Source of the DNA: Vombatus ursinus
Taxonomy: Eukaryota > Chordata > Mammalia > Diprotodontia > Vombatidae
Assembly (NCBI RefSeq): GCF_900497805.2
Contig: NW_020954562.1
Coordinates: forward strand, 27,084,318 to 27,148,317
DNA: 64,000 bases
Reading direction: 5' to 3'
Of the stretch, positions 43,832 to 55,194 are shown piece by piece; the first letter of the stretch is position 1; each line of letters opens with the position of its first letter. Under the pieces are notes generated by a model. The model had not been told where the DNA came from. It worked only from the letters and a program-made list of their open reading frames with translations, and did not search any database. Made by a program: the position numbers and the translations under genes.

Positions 43832-43975
43832 GACAGTGTCAGTGTAGCATGGTGGATAAAGCACATATCTTGGAGTCAGGAAGACCTGGGTTCAAGTCCT
43901 TCCTGTGCTAGCTGGGTGACCTCAGGAAAGTCACTTAACCTCTTACCTCTCCAATCAACTAAGACTATGAATTGC
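43832..43975 (+). mobile_element. tRNA-headed SINE
   Basis: 'agtgtagcatggtggataaa', 'tggagtcaggaagacctggg', 'ttcaagtccttcctgtgcta' and 'ctgggtgacctcaggaaagt' are head and core. The 3' end is unclear. Confidence 0.75.
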
Positions 43976-44189
43976 AAAAGAGTGATGGAATTATCTTGAT
44001 AGGAAGTGGTTCCACACTGGGAGATCCCAATGTCAAAGAAATCACAGGTCCAAATGCTCCCTTCCCAATTTTTAATGAAATCTCATGTCCTCTACCCACT
44101 TTTACCCAAAATCTGATATAGGTCACCTTATTACTCCAGTAAAATTTAATTGGTAACAGGTTACACTAATCATGGAGACATCACAGTAA

Positions 44190-44290
44190 ATCACAGAGAA
44201 AAGGACTTGGCATCAGGAAAGAACTAGGTTTAGATTATTGCTCTGGTTTTTACCTGGGTGACCCTAGGGAATACACTTGAACTTGAGATC
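44190..44290 (+). mobile_element. MIR-type SINE, left part (interrupted)
   Basis: 'ggacttggcatcaggaaaga', 'actaggtttagattattgct' and 'cctgggtgaccctagggaat' are a decayed MIR head and core. The matching 3' part appears at 44512. Confidence 0.5.
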
Positions 44291-44314
44291 TCAGATCAAT
44301 GTAGTAACCTATAG

Positions 44315-44485
44315 TTACTCCAAATGACTAATGGTGAAAATAGGCCTCTGGTCTCATGGTAGGGAGGTGCTGGATTGCAGGTGTGGAATAAGACCTGTAT
44401 TTTTTGAAGTGACTAATTTATTAAGTTGTTTTGTTTGACTGTACTTGTTACAAGGGAGGATTTGATGATGGGGGTTATAATCTTT
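44315..44485 (+). mobile_element. L1 3' UTR fragment inside MIR
   Basis: 'gattgcaggtgtggaataag', 'acctgtattttttgaagtga', 'ttttgtttgactgtacttgt' and 'tacaagg' match the L1 3' UTR word at 11000-11070. It lies between two MIR halves. Confidence 0.55.
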
Positions 44486-44511
44486 GAGAAGGAGCAGTTA
44501 TGTGAAAACTT

Positions 44512-44612
44512 GTGTGTCAGTTTCCTCATCTGCAAAATGATAATAATGATACTTGTACTACCTCCCTATAGGAGTGCTGTAAGGGAAACCCCGTGGCAAA
44601 CCTGCCTGTGTT
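44512..44612 (+). mobile_element. MIR-type SINE, right part
   Basis: 'gtgtcagtttcctcatctgc', 'aaaatgataataatgatact' and 'tgtactacctccctatagga' are the MIR 3' half. Confidence 0.65.
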
Positions 44613-45447
44613 ATAGTACTATGTATTCTTATTGTCCTCATTGGCTTAATTCCTCTCTAGGTTTTCCTAGGTCTCATTTTTCTTAAACTGCTGAAGACTT
44701 AAGACTCTTTAGCTAAGGGAAACAAACTAAAAAAGGTAAAAGGGCTAGGATACAGAAGATAAGAGCTCAACCAAGGCCTCCAGGGGAGGATTTCCCCGAC
44801 TCTGTCTTCTGAGTCCTGAATGACAGGTTTAAGATTGCTTTTTGGCTTAATTTATGTTCTAGATTTCTTTTTATGATTATCAATGAGTTCTCACATGAGT
44901 ATGCAATCATAATAAGCATCAAAACTGCAGCAATTCCCTGACAAGTTATGAAACAATAAAATACTCCTAAATGGTATGCCATATAAGACTATATTTTTAC
45001 ATCAGAGGTGCAGTGACATCTATGAATCATTTAGGCTTATTCCTGATATCTTTATTCTCAGCTGGAAAACCAGAGGAAAATGCATAGTGAAAATACAAAA
45101 GTGCCTTTGTTAGGGAAATCCAAAAGGCTGAGATTACTTTTGTGAATGGAGAACAGCATGAAGATTAGTTAAAAGAAGGCATATTCATCTTATACCCCTC
45201 ATCAATGGCCCCTCAACATTGCATTATATACGTTTACAAATATGACCATTTGCTGACTAAGATGAAAACATCAAAATGGCTTGCTAGAACTATATAAAGA
45301 AAACATTCTCCACTCCCCCCAAAAAAATCCTGTAACACATTTGGCCAACATATTTTTCTTTCCATTTTTTAGAGTTAATGCAAGAGAACAGGGACCAAAT
45401 TTGACATTTGGAGGATGAATAAGTAATATCTATCTTGAAAGGATGAG
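44613..45447. other. No recognised feature
   Basis: Unique-looking DNA. Nothing supported. Confidence 0.4.
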
Positions 45448-45449
45448 GA

Positions 45450-45965
45450 AGAAATCATTAATAATAGTAATAATAATAGAAGAGAAAATTAAAACAACTG
45501 AGTTTTCACCTCATACCCACCAAACTCTGGCAAAGATATAAATGACAAAAAGAGTAAATGTTGGAGGAACTATAGGAAGATTGACACATATACATTCTTA
45601 GTAGAACTATGAAGTGATACAATCAATCTGGAAAACAATTTGAAGTGTATGAGAAAAATTTAATTTTTGACCCAACAATCCCACTACAGGACATATACAC
45701 CAAAAAACTAAAACATAGAAAGACCCCATATATAGCACAATATTCCCAATAGTCCCTTTTTTATGTGTGTGAAAGAAAAACATTGGAAACAAAGGAGGTT
45801 GTCCACTAGGGAAAAATTGAACATACATATGAGTTTAATTGCTTTGTGATAAAATGAGATGAAAGTTAACAACACGGGAAACATTGGAAGACATGTTGAC
45901 TTTATATAAACTGTTGACCAGAAAATAGAATGAAACAGTGACATCAAGCTCAAATAGAAAAGGGG
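45450..45965 (+). mobile_element. L1 ORF2 end fragment
   Basis: 'acctcatacccaccaaactc', 'gttggaggaactataggaag', 'agaactatgaagtgatacaa' and 'cccaacaatcccactacagg' follow the order of the L1 ORF2 C-terminal region. 5' truncated and decayed. Confidence 0.68.
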
Positions 45966-47039
45966 CCACAAATCCATACATAGGGATCCCTGAAGGCTGC
46001 ATATTGACTTAGTTTTAAAATGTAATATCTATGTTCTGTTGTATTACTTATTTTGTTAAATATTTCCCATTACATTTTAATCTGGTTCAGGTTGCACTCT
46101 GGAATGTTATGGGCCATTGTGACACTCCTTATATACAAAATGACTACAAAAATATAAATGAAAATAACTCTACAAGGCAGCTGAACTGACATCTGCAATG
46201 ACCTAGCTTGATCCAGATGAAGAGATGATGACACACACTTTTTTTCAATGTTATGCATGCTTCCACAAAGGGTTTATATCTCAATTGTTTTTCCTTTGGA
46301 CAAAGGGAGGGTTCAAAGGGGACAAGTATCTCAATATGTGACTGTGATGTAAAACACAAGATACATCAATATAAAATATTAAAAGTAAATAAGAGGAGGG
46401 AGCTCTTATCTTAACTTTGACAGATTTTTTCTGAGTTTTGGAATAGTCCCACCTTACCTAGAGAGAGGCTGCAACCAACTAGTGGTTGAATTCAGCCTCC
46501 TTTAGTTATGTTGGGGCACCCTGCCAAAATAGTACACTGTCCCTTTCCCAAGGTATGAATTAATTACTAATAGTTTTGCATAAAAAAAAAGGTCTTCCAT
46601 ATTGTGACAGAACACAAATGGTTCCAAATCTGGTCAAGGCTTAGTAAAATGTTTTTAGACAACTTTGGTTCTGTTCTGAAAATGCTAATATTTCTCCAAA
46701 TGACCTGTACTATCACTTCCAATCACTTTTGCTTGTGCTGAATTGTTTCTGGAGAATGTATTTTATTGGGTTTTGTTTGGGTGTGCATTAGGAAATTCTC
46801 TGGGGTCAAAACAAAATTTATCAATGCTCATTTATAAGAATGTTAGCATTCATTCCTTCAGAGCAAGACTTCATCCCTCGGCAATTGTTGTGCTTTATTT
46901 TTTGTTTTTTGTTTTTACATTATTTAGTCACAACTGGTTGCTTTTCTCTGCTAGCTTCAACTCTGATTCTGCATTACTCAGAGTCAGGCACATTTTGTTC
47001 CTTACTAAGAGGCTGACTTGATATTCCCTACTCGTAACA
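45966..47039. other. No recognised repeat or gene
   Basis: About 1.1 kb unassigned. Short frames (62-92 codons) have no motif. Confidence 0.4.
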
Positions 47040-47350
47040 TCCCGTGCTTCCTATGTCCATGCTTTTATACATGCTGTCTTGCATGACTGGAATGTTCTCC
47101 CTCTTCTCCTTCACTGCTTGGAATCACTTGTTCTCTTTCATGCTTAGTTCAAATGCCACCTCCAACAAGAGATATTTTCTGATTTTCCTCCTCCACCCTA
47201 AATTTCTTTGCATTTATTTTGAATAGATTTTGTATTTCCTCATCTGCATCCATTTTCCTTCCTCTTTCCTGTCCTACCCTGCAGTAAAATGTAAACTTCT
47301 AGATGACAAGGACATATCTACCTCACAATTTTTTTCAGTTATTCCCTAAT
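47040..47350 (+). mobile_element. L2-like LINE 3' part
   Basis: 'cttgcatgactggaatgttc', 'atgcttagttcaaatgccac', 'ctccaacaagagatattttc' and 'aacttctagatgacaaggac' match the end of the L2 frame and 3' UTR. Confidence 0.65.
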
Positions 47351-47571
47351 GTTGTCCATTTCATTTTCAGGTCCTCTCCTGCACAAAAACAAATGCTATG
47401 AATATTTGGTATATATGGGACCTTTTTTTCTGTCATTTACCTCCCTAGGTCCTTTGTTTAATAATTGCATATTTAGGACAAAGACGTTAGTTGCCATTTA
47501 GTTACTTTTCTTGTTCAATTCCCAAAATGATATCCAGAATGGTTGGGTGAGTTCACTGCACGAACAATCAA

Positions 47572-47695
47572 TCAACAAACATTTATTAAGCACTAACTTT
47601 GTACTAGGTATTATGCTAAGCACTGTGGATACAAAAAGAGGTAGAAGACAGTTCTAGCTCTCAAGTCTACAAGCCCCTACCTCTTACAGTCTGAT
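47572..47695 (-). mobile_element. L2 LINE 3' end, antisense
   Basis: 'acatttattaagcactaact', 'ttgtactaggtattatgcta' and 'agctctcaagtctacaagcc' are the antisense L2 terminus. Confidence 0.75.
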
Positions 47696-47749
47696 AGGTA
47701 TTGGTACATATGGTATGCCTATCTTCAAACATCTCCTCCAACATTAGCT

Positions 47750-47751
<2 letters not shown>

Positions 47752-47814
<63 letters not shown>

Positions 47815-48214
47815 NNNNNNNNNNNNNNNNNNNNNNNNNNNNNNNNNNNNNNNNNNNNNNNNNNNNNNNNNNNNNNNNNNNNNNNNNNNNNNNNNNNNNN
47901 NNNNNNNNNNNNNNNNNNNNNNNNNNNNNNNNNNNNNNNNNNNNNNNNNNNNNNNNNNNNNNNNNNNNNNNNNNNNNNNNNNNNNNNNNNNNNNNNNNNN
48001 NNNNNNNNNNNNNNNNNNNNNNNNNNNNNNNNNNNNNNNNNNNNNNNNNNNNNNNNNNNNNNNNNNNNNNNNNNNNNNNNNNNNNNNNNNNNNNNNNNNN
48101 NNNNNNNNNNNNNNNNNNNNNNNNNNNNNNNNNNNNNNNNNNNNNNNNNNNNNNNNNNNNNNNNNNNNNNNNNNNNNNNNNNNNNNNNNNNNNNNNNNNN
48201 NNNNNNNNNNNNNN

Positions 48215-48262
<48 letters not shown>
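47752..48262. repeat. (GT)n-(GA)n microsatellite containing a 400-N assembly gap
   Basis: A (GT)n run (to ~47784) changes into (GA)n (47785-47814). Then 400 undetermined bases (47815-48214) follow and (GA)n continues to ~48262. The gap lies wholly inside the repeat, so its true length is unknown. The open frames that cross it are artefacts. Confidence 0.97.
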
Positions 48263-48265
<3 letters not shown>

Positions 48266-48534
48266 TTGCCAATTTCCAGATTGTGAAGTGAAAGAAGCCT
48301 TAGAGTTGCTTCAAGTTGTATTTCTTCTACTATTAGTGATCTGGGGCATGTCAGTTTTAGTTTGCAATTCTTCTCTTGAAACTAGTCATACTTTTTAATC
48401 ACTTATGTATTAGAGAAATAAAAGTTTTAAAAGAAAGAAAAAAAAATATGTGCTATTAAGAAAAAACCTGTCATTTTTATTTTGTTCAGTGGTGGGATCT
48501 GTGATTATTTCCACCTCTGATCTATTCTACTTTG

Positions 48535-48778
48535 GGGACAGCATGGCATAATGGAAAGGATTCTGGAGTTGAGGCCAGGGGACATGGACTTGAATCTTAC
48601 CTCAGCCCCTTCCAGTTGTACGATTGTCATTACATCAGTTCTTATTGGGGGGTCACAGGTTATTTATCTATAAAATGAGGAAAATGTGTGTTCACAGGAT
48701 GTGATAAGGCATAAATGAGATAATATAAAGAGTTATGTAAACCTTAAATGACTTTGCAAATAAACACATCATTATTTT
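48535..48778 (+). mobile_element. MIR-type SINE
   Basis: 'ggacagcatggcataatgga', 'ggacttgaatcttacctcag', 'tatctataaaatgaggaaaa' and 'ggcataaatgagataatata' give a nearly full sense MIR. Confidence 0.75.
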
Positions 48779-48938
48779 TCTCCCCAAATTGGATTCTCAC
48801 TCATTATTAGCTTTTCTTAGTAACATGTACTAGTTTATTTCAGATGGACAACTCTCTTTGTAACTCCTCTAGTTTAATCATCTTTATTCTCCAACTGTTC
48901 AGTTGTTATTCCTTCTCATTCAATAATTTGAGCTTCTG
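48779..48938. other. No recognised feature
   Basis: Short unassigned spacer. Confidence 0.4.
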
Positions 48939-48939
48939 C

Positions 48940-49110
48940 TCAAATCAATCAAATGTATTTATTAAACACTTATGTATTAGGTATTATGCTAAATGTTAGT
49001 GATATAATGAAAGGTAAAAACAGTCTTGCCTTTAAGGGCTCACATTCTAATGGTAGAGATGACATATAAATTACTAAGTTCATAGGCAGGCACCCACAGC
49101 TGGAACGATC
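48940..49110 (-). mobile_element. L2 LINE 3' end, antisense
   Basis: 'tttattaaacacttatgtat', 'taggtattatgctaaatgtt' and 'agggctcacattctaatggt' are the antisense L2 terminus. Confidence 0.75.
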
Positions 49111-49574
49111 AGGAAAGGTTTGTGTTTAGCAAAGTCTTTAGCATCCTTTGACCAATGATGATTTTTAGAAAGGAAGTAGCATAAAAATACAACATTGGCT
49201 ACTGAAATGATTGCAAAGTTTCCAGTCAATATAAGCTTTCCTGAGAAGCAACCCAGCAAGATGAAAACATGGACAGTGGGATGAACTAAGAAGGAGTACA
49301 GAGTTGGGTAGAGAAAAGTCACAAGTAATAAACAAACACCTTGACAATGGTGAGTTAATTATAAAGGGAGTGATTAAAAGGAGACTAGGAAAACGTATGA
49401 ACTAGTCAACTGGATATGGGTTGAATAAAGAGAGCAAAGACAGAGAAATAGGATCAAACTAGTCCAAGTATTGATTCACTAGTCCAAATATTGATTGCTA
49501 ATGTTAATGTAATTTCCTTTATTTCATTCTCTTCTTTTCCATTGTAGAAAAAGGAAGAAGAGGCAAAGAAGATG
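49111..49574. other. No recognised feature
   Basis: Unassigned. May include more decayed L2 on its left side. Confidence 0.4.
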
Positions 49575-49575
49575 A

Positions 49576-49780
49576 AAATAAACAAGCAATTATTAAGCAC
49601 ATAGTTTCCAGGCACTGTGCTAAACATTTAATAAATATTATCTTATTTGATCCTCACAATAACCCTAGAAGGTAGGTACTATTATTTTCCCCATTTTATA
49701 GATGGAGACACTGAGGCAGACTGAGGTTAAGTGACTTGGCCAGGGAACACGGCTAATATCTGAGACTCACTGACCCTAGG
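49576..49780 (-). mobile_element. MIR-type SINE
   Basis: 'ttccaggcactgtgctaaac', 'tttgatcctcacaataaccc', 'tttatagatggagacactga' and 'ggttaagtgacttggccagg' are well-preserved antisense MIR words. Confidence 0.8.
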
Positions 49781-49799
49781 CTCATTGCCAGCTAGTTAA

Positions 49800-52060
49800 A
49801 TAGGAAGTGAAAGGAGTATACACATTTCTCAGTTTTCAATGGCACCTTTATGAAAACTGACCATTTGCTAGGGCATATAAATTTACAAAAAGGATTTAAA
49901 AAATTTTAATGACAAAAATACTTTTGGGATACATCCAAGGAGTCTTCAGGGAAAAATTTATATTTCTAAGCACTTTCACCAAACAAAGAAAGAATAGATC
50001 CATGAATCAAATTATCAATTAAGAAAAGATTACAAAAAGTATCAAATTAAAAAAAAACCTAAATACAAAAAAAAAATTCTGAAATCAAGGGAGAGATAAA
50101 AAAGTTAAAAAAAAAAAAAAACCAACTACTGACCCGACAAGTAAGACAAGAATTGATTAAACAAATAATTAGACAAGCTATTAGCTAATTTGGTTTTAAA
50201 AAAAACTACAAAAGTGAAATATTTCAGAAGAGATGAAGAAGATATAAAGAACTTGTTAGAACTCATTTTCCTCAATTATATGTTGATAAAACTGGAATCT
50301 TAATTGAAATGGATGAATACTTATAAAAATATAAACTATTCAGGCCAATACATTAAGAAATAGAGAATTTAAATGCTTCAATCACAAAAAATAAAACTGA
50401 ACAAGCAACAAATAAACTCTTAAAGGGGAAAAGACAGGCCTAGATGGATTTACTATAGTGAATTCTAACAAATATTTCAAGAAAAACTATCTCAAATATT
50501 ATATAAATCATTTACAAAATCAGGGAAAAAATAAGTCATCCTTCTAAACTCCTTTTATGACAAATATGTTTTAAATATACAAATGAGGGAATGTTTTAAA
50601 TATACAAATGAGAAAGAAAACAGTAGAACACTATCTAATTAATATTTGTGTACAATATGGAATAAAATAACTGCAAAGAGGGTATAGCAATATAATAAAA
50701 TATTATATACTTCAGTGAGGTTGGATTTATACCAGTAATGAAGGTTTTATTAGATATTAAGACCCCTAGAAACATAATAGATGATATTGATAATGAAACA
50801 ATAAAAATTGCATGATTATACAGATACAAAAGTTTTTAAAAACATCAGTTTATGTTAAAATAAAAAAGAACAGTAATAAATGGAACTTTCCTTAATATGA
50901 AAAATAGTATCTATCTAATTCAAAGAGCAAGCTATCTGTCAAGGAATAATGTCAGATGCGTTTCCAATTAGAGGAGAGATAAAGCAAAGTTATTACATAG
51001 TGCCACCACTATTACTTGAAATAATTCTGGAAATGCTAGCTATTGTAATAAGACATGATACAGAAACTGAAGGAAGAAGAAAAGAAATGAAATTAGTGTT
51101 ATTTTCAGATGATGTGGTATTTCATTTAGAGAAACCTAGAGATTCAACTAAAAGCTAATTAAAACTATTGGTAACTTCAGCAAACCAGTAGTTTATAAAA
51201 TAAACCCACAAAATTATCAGCTTTCTGCATATTACTAACAAAACTCATCCAGAAAAAAGATATTAAAGGAAATTCTATTGAAAATAAATACAGAATATAT
51301 AAAGCTCACCTATTAGCTCACCTATTAAGACATATGAAAATAACTACAGAACGCTTTTTAAAATGGAGGTATACTAATTATTCCTGATTTGACTCTAGCA
51401 ATATAATAAAAACGACAAAGCCCCCTATATTGATTTACAAGTTTAATAGCATATCAAACTACTAAAAGTTCTTTTTTTTGGTTTTTTATTTTTTTGTTTT
51501 TTGTTTTTGCTTTTAGGCAATTGGGGTTAATTGACTTGCCCAGGGTCACACAGGTAGTAAGTGTTAAGTGTTTCCTTTGAGGCCAAATTTGAACTCACGT
51601 CCTCCTGACTTCAGGGCCGGTGTTCTATCCATTGTGCCACCTACCTGCCCCTAAAAGTTCTTTTATAGAACTAGATAAATTAACTACAAAATTAATCTAC
51701 AGGAACAAAAGGTCAAGAATCACAAGGAAAATAATGGAAGAAAAGTAGTAAAACAAGTAGAACTAGCAACTCAAATTATACATAAAAATATTACTAAACT
51801 GTTCATATCCCTTGACCAGTGATATCATTACTATGTATGTCAAAGAGGTCAAAGATGCCTCTTTCTGTTATAGCAAAGAAATGAGGGGCAAAGGGTTTCC
51901 TACCATTTCTAGAATGACTGAGATACATGGATATAATTGAATATTACTGAACCAAAAGAATTGATGAAAATGATGGAATCAGAGAAAAACAGAAAGATTT
52001 ATCTGTATCTTAACTGATATACAATATTGTGAGCAGAATGAGGAGGATAATTTACATGAT
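49800..52060 (+). mobile_element. L1 LINE, 5'-truncated, mostly ORF2
   Basis: Begins inside ORF2 ('aactgaccatttgctagggc') and continues through the linker, the reverse transcriptase (FSDDV in place of the usual FADDM at 51102-51116, within LEMLAIVIRHD...LVLFSDDVVFHLEKP) and the C-terminus to ~52060. It has many stops. A SINE interrupts it (51476-51650), and L2 material separates it from its 3' UTR at 52450-52790. It is more decayed than the L1 at 4769. Confidence 0.82.
51476..51650 (-). mobile_element. Marsupial tRNA-derived SINE inside L1
   Basis: Poly-T end, then 'ggcaattggggttaattgac', 'ttgcccagggtcacacaggt', 'ctatccattgtgccacctac'. A perfect 14-bp duplication CTAAAAGTTCTTTT (51462-51475 and 51651-51664) is L1 sequence. 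Confidence 0.94.
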
Positions 52061-52064
52061 GAAT

Positions 52065-52200
52065 CAGTAAAAAAGGTATTTATATAGCACTTGACATACA
52101 CTATGCACTGCAGAAACAAAAACCAGCAAGAAAGATAGTCCCTGTTTACATGTAAGAAACTCACATTCCCACAGGGAAATACAACTTCTATAGGGGCATA
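52065..52200 (-). mobile_element. L2-like 3' end within the L1
   Basis: 'gtatttatatagcacttgac', 'atacactatgcactgcagaa' and 'gtaagaaactcacattccca' resemble the antisense L2 terminus. Weak match. Confidence 0.45.
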
Positions 52201-52449
52201 GTAGCCAGGTAATGCTGATTTGATTACTGTTCTCAGAGGTGGAATTTGAAGTAGATGAGGTACAGAATGGGTATGTGTGTGGGGGTGCCTATGGTGGCAT
52301 GGCACAGAGATAGCTGCAAAATGGCACTGTTTACTTTGGTGCAATTTAAATAAAATGAAAGTTCACCAATCCTAACCAAAGGTTGTTGAGGTTGGAGCAT
52401 TATTTTTGGGCAACAGAGGACAGTGGAGTGCAATGGAAAGGCATCAAGT
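52201..52449. other. Unassigned insert between L1 pieces
   Basis: Sequence between the L2-like piece and the L1 3' UTR. It contains AATAAAATG but no identified family. Confidence 0.35.
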
Positions 52450-52790
52450 TAGCCTCAACAATATAATGGAAAACAAATCTAAAAGACTAAACTTCTGATT
52501 AACACAATCATGGTTTAATAAGACTAATGATGAAGAATGTTTCCCAGGTAATGGTCTAGAGGTACAGGATGCAACACACAATTACAGATCTGGGCAATGT
52601 GGTGATTCATTTTGCTTGACAGTATTTATTTGTTAAAGGGTGGGCTTCTTTGGGGAGGAGGGAGTTGTTGGGTAGTGATGCAAAAAATGGAAGAAAAAAC
52701 CCCAGCATCATTAAGATGTTAAAACTTTTAGAAATGAGAAGTTTAAGAAAGGGATATAGATAAGCAGGGCTATATTGTGACTATTCATGT
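52450..52790 (+). mobile_element. L1 LINE 3' UTR (end of the 49800 copy)
   Basis: 'gggcaatgtggtgattcatt', 'ttgcttgacagtatttattt' and 'gttaaagggtgggcttcttt' are the L1 3' UTR, followed by a G-rich run. It probably belongs to the same L1 as 49800-52060. Confidence 0.6.
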
Positions 52791-53464
52791 TAAATTTAGT
52801 ATACACTTAAAAACAAACTCCACAACAGAAACTCACAGTTTGATTAAAAAAAAACTCTATTATTTGTATACTGAAATGGTCATGTCACATTTGTTGAGAT
52901 CACAAAAAAGAAATAAATACATATACAATCCTGAAAAAGGCAGGCAGCTCATGCAGTAAGAACGGAGAAAATTGATGCAGAACTCAAGTGTTAAAATGGG
53001 ACCTTGGAGATACTAAAATTATGAGAGGGTAGAATCTAGCTTACTGGGCAGAATTCTTTGGTAAAACAGATTTTATGGTAAAACTTGTAGCAGAATTCTA
53101 AAGAATTGGATAATGAGCCTAGGTGAGAAGCATGTATCAGGATGAGACCACAAATCTGAGAATTCAAGTATACCTCTTCCCTTGTGTTCTAAGTTCTGAG
53201 TTATAAGGGGGCAAGTATTCTTCCTGCCCTCCCTACTTATAACACTCTACATTTTGTTCAACAACCAAAGACAATGTTTCACAAGATCTCTTTTCCTTTG
53301 TCTATAATTAGGCAGAAGATGAAGAGATGTTGAGACCATGGAATTCCCCCTTGATTCTTTCCCCTCAAAAGCAGGATTTGACAACTATTCCCTGTAATTT
53401 CCCTTCTTTCCATCAATTTTCAAGCTAAGAGCATATTTAAATTACTGTACATACAGTGATAGAA
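52791..53464. other. No recognised feature
   Basis: Unique-looking DNA. Nothing supported. Confidence 0.4.
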
Positions 53465-53645
53465 ATAACAATAATGGCTCACATTTATATGGCACTTTAA
53501 GGTTTGCGAAGTGTTTTATATGCATTATTTCATTTGATCCTCACAAAAACCCACTGAAGTAGGAAACTGAAGTTCAGATAGGTTGCATTGCCCAAGGTTC
53601 TACAACTAAGAAGACTCTGGAACCAGTTTAAGCTTCATGTCTATC
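53465..53645 (-). mobile_element. MIR-type SINE, 3' part and core
   Basis: 'cacatttatatggcacttta', 'aggtttgcgaagtgttttat', 'catttgatcctcacaaaaac' and 'gaaactgaagttcagatagg' are antisense MIR words. Confidence 0.78.
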
Positions 53646-55079
53646 ATCACCCCTAATCCCAAATAATGGTTTCAGCTCACAAATTGCTTCAGATCCAAAA
53701 TTATCAGAACTTTTTGTTTTTAAAGGGTCCATAGCATTCCCTAGTCCCTTTTAAGTTCAGACCTGCAGTTTCATTGATGTAGTGAACTCCCACTGAAGAA
53801 ACTTCCTCTACTAATGGAGATTTAACTGTTCTGCAATTTAGTCTTAAGAGTTGCATCCTTAAGAACAAAACCTTTAGTAAGAAAGTTTCACAATGTTTTT
53901 GAAGGGAGATAGGAACAGGACTCATTCTAAGTCTGTACAGAGTATTTTGGTATATATGATATAAACAAATCAGAAGTGGGGAGTTAACATTTTTTTCAAC
54001 TTAAAAAAGGAAAAACTCATTGGATAAACCTCATTTTAGGCCATCAAGAATCTAAACAAGTGGAGGGAAAAAACAAACAAACAAACTTTGAGACATTCTA
54101 TTACCTTAAACTGTAGCTAGAGTTTCTTTTTTTTTTTTTAAGGAGTTCACAATTAATGATTGCTTTTTAGGAGCCTGAGCAGATCCCAAAGACCAAATGA
54201 GTCAGCTAGAGTATGCTTCCTATTAGAAGTGATTACACGTAACCTCTTGCACTTTGTTTCTACTCACCCCAGCTCCTGTCAAACTGAAAGGGAGTCATGT
54301 CTTTGGTTATCTTTTGGCAAGTAAACAGCAATCTCTACTAAACAAAGAGGACTAATTGTTTAGTTACCACAAACCTAACTTTCTTTTATTTAAGCCATTA
54401 ACTTTTTGGTTCCAAGTCAAATTGTTTTCTTCACAGTCTCTGGATTTTACCGCAGTCATTATAGATGCAGCCAACATCTGGCACAAATGTGTTCCTCTAG
54501 CATCTCAACATGAATGTTCAGCTGAATACAAAGGCCCTTTTGGCTCAGCTGACCAAAGGGCTCACTGGAAAGGTAGCAGCTCTTCTGATGTACTGTTTAA
54601 AGAGATGATCACAATGTTTTACTGAGTAGCTTTTACAAATATTTATATTTGCAATGTTACATGTATTTTGCTTTTTAGATTTCAAAAAAACAAACAAAAA
54701 AACTCCTTGCCTGGCTTTTCTCTCATTCATACTCATATGGATGAAGGGCTAGGGACAGGTCCTGATTAGGAGACTTCCGTAGGCAATGACCTTCTAGAAG
54801 AAGTGCTTGAGGAGAGAAGCCCTATGAAAAATAGGATCACCTGGTAGTGATCATGAAAAGGGACTTTTATGAGGAAACAATCAGTAGGAAACACAGGGGC
54901 CGTTTGACCAAAAGTTACTTTACCTTGAGACCCAACCAAACTCTGCCTAGTTCTGTCAGTGGTCATGTCCTGTCAGAACATTTCATCATGAGATATTACT
55001 TTGGGCTGATTTTCACACAGATGCAGGTGGAGCAGGGGAGGTGGGGAGAACTGAGTTTTAACTGAACAATAATGTCATT
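53646..55079. other. Unique DNA, possible conserved element
   Basis: About 1.4 kb without recognised repeats, the longest clean interval on the right half. It contains the exon-like segment at 54437-54572 and a RUNX-like ACCACAAACC at 54366-54375. These are suggestive only. Confidence 0.35.
54437..54572 (+). other. Weak exon-like segment (136 nt)
   Basis: An acceptor-like 'ttgttttcttcacag' ends at 54436. An open frame follows (SLDFTAVIIDAANIWHKCVP and on to ...DQRAHWK), ending at GGAAAG|gtagca after 54572. The frame is open well beyond both borders (54356-54625). The length is 136 nt, so the phase changes by one. I recognise no protein family. A conserved noncoding element or chance is at least as likely. 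Confidence 0.15.
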
Positions 55080-55148
55080 GTGTGCAAGCGTGCGCACGCA
55101 CAGGTGTACATGTGTGGAGTGGGTGTGTGTGCGTGTGCACACGTGTAA
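55080..55148. repeat. GT/GC/CA-rich alternating tract
   Basis: Alternating purine-pyrimidine run such as 'gtgtgtgtgcgtgtgcacac'. Sequence of this type can form left-handed DNA in vitro. Confidence 0.8.
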
Positions 55149-55194
55149 TGATTAATATCTTACACTCATGTGAAGAGGTTGCCCTTCTCCATGC

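Noticed and set aside
47667-48291. Long open frames of about 175-201 codons across the microsatellite
   Set aside because: They consist of a dinucleotide repeat and 400 undetermined bases. There is no real coding content.
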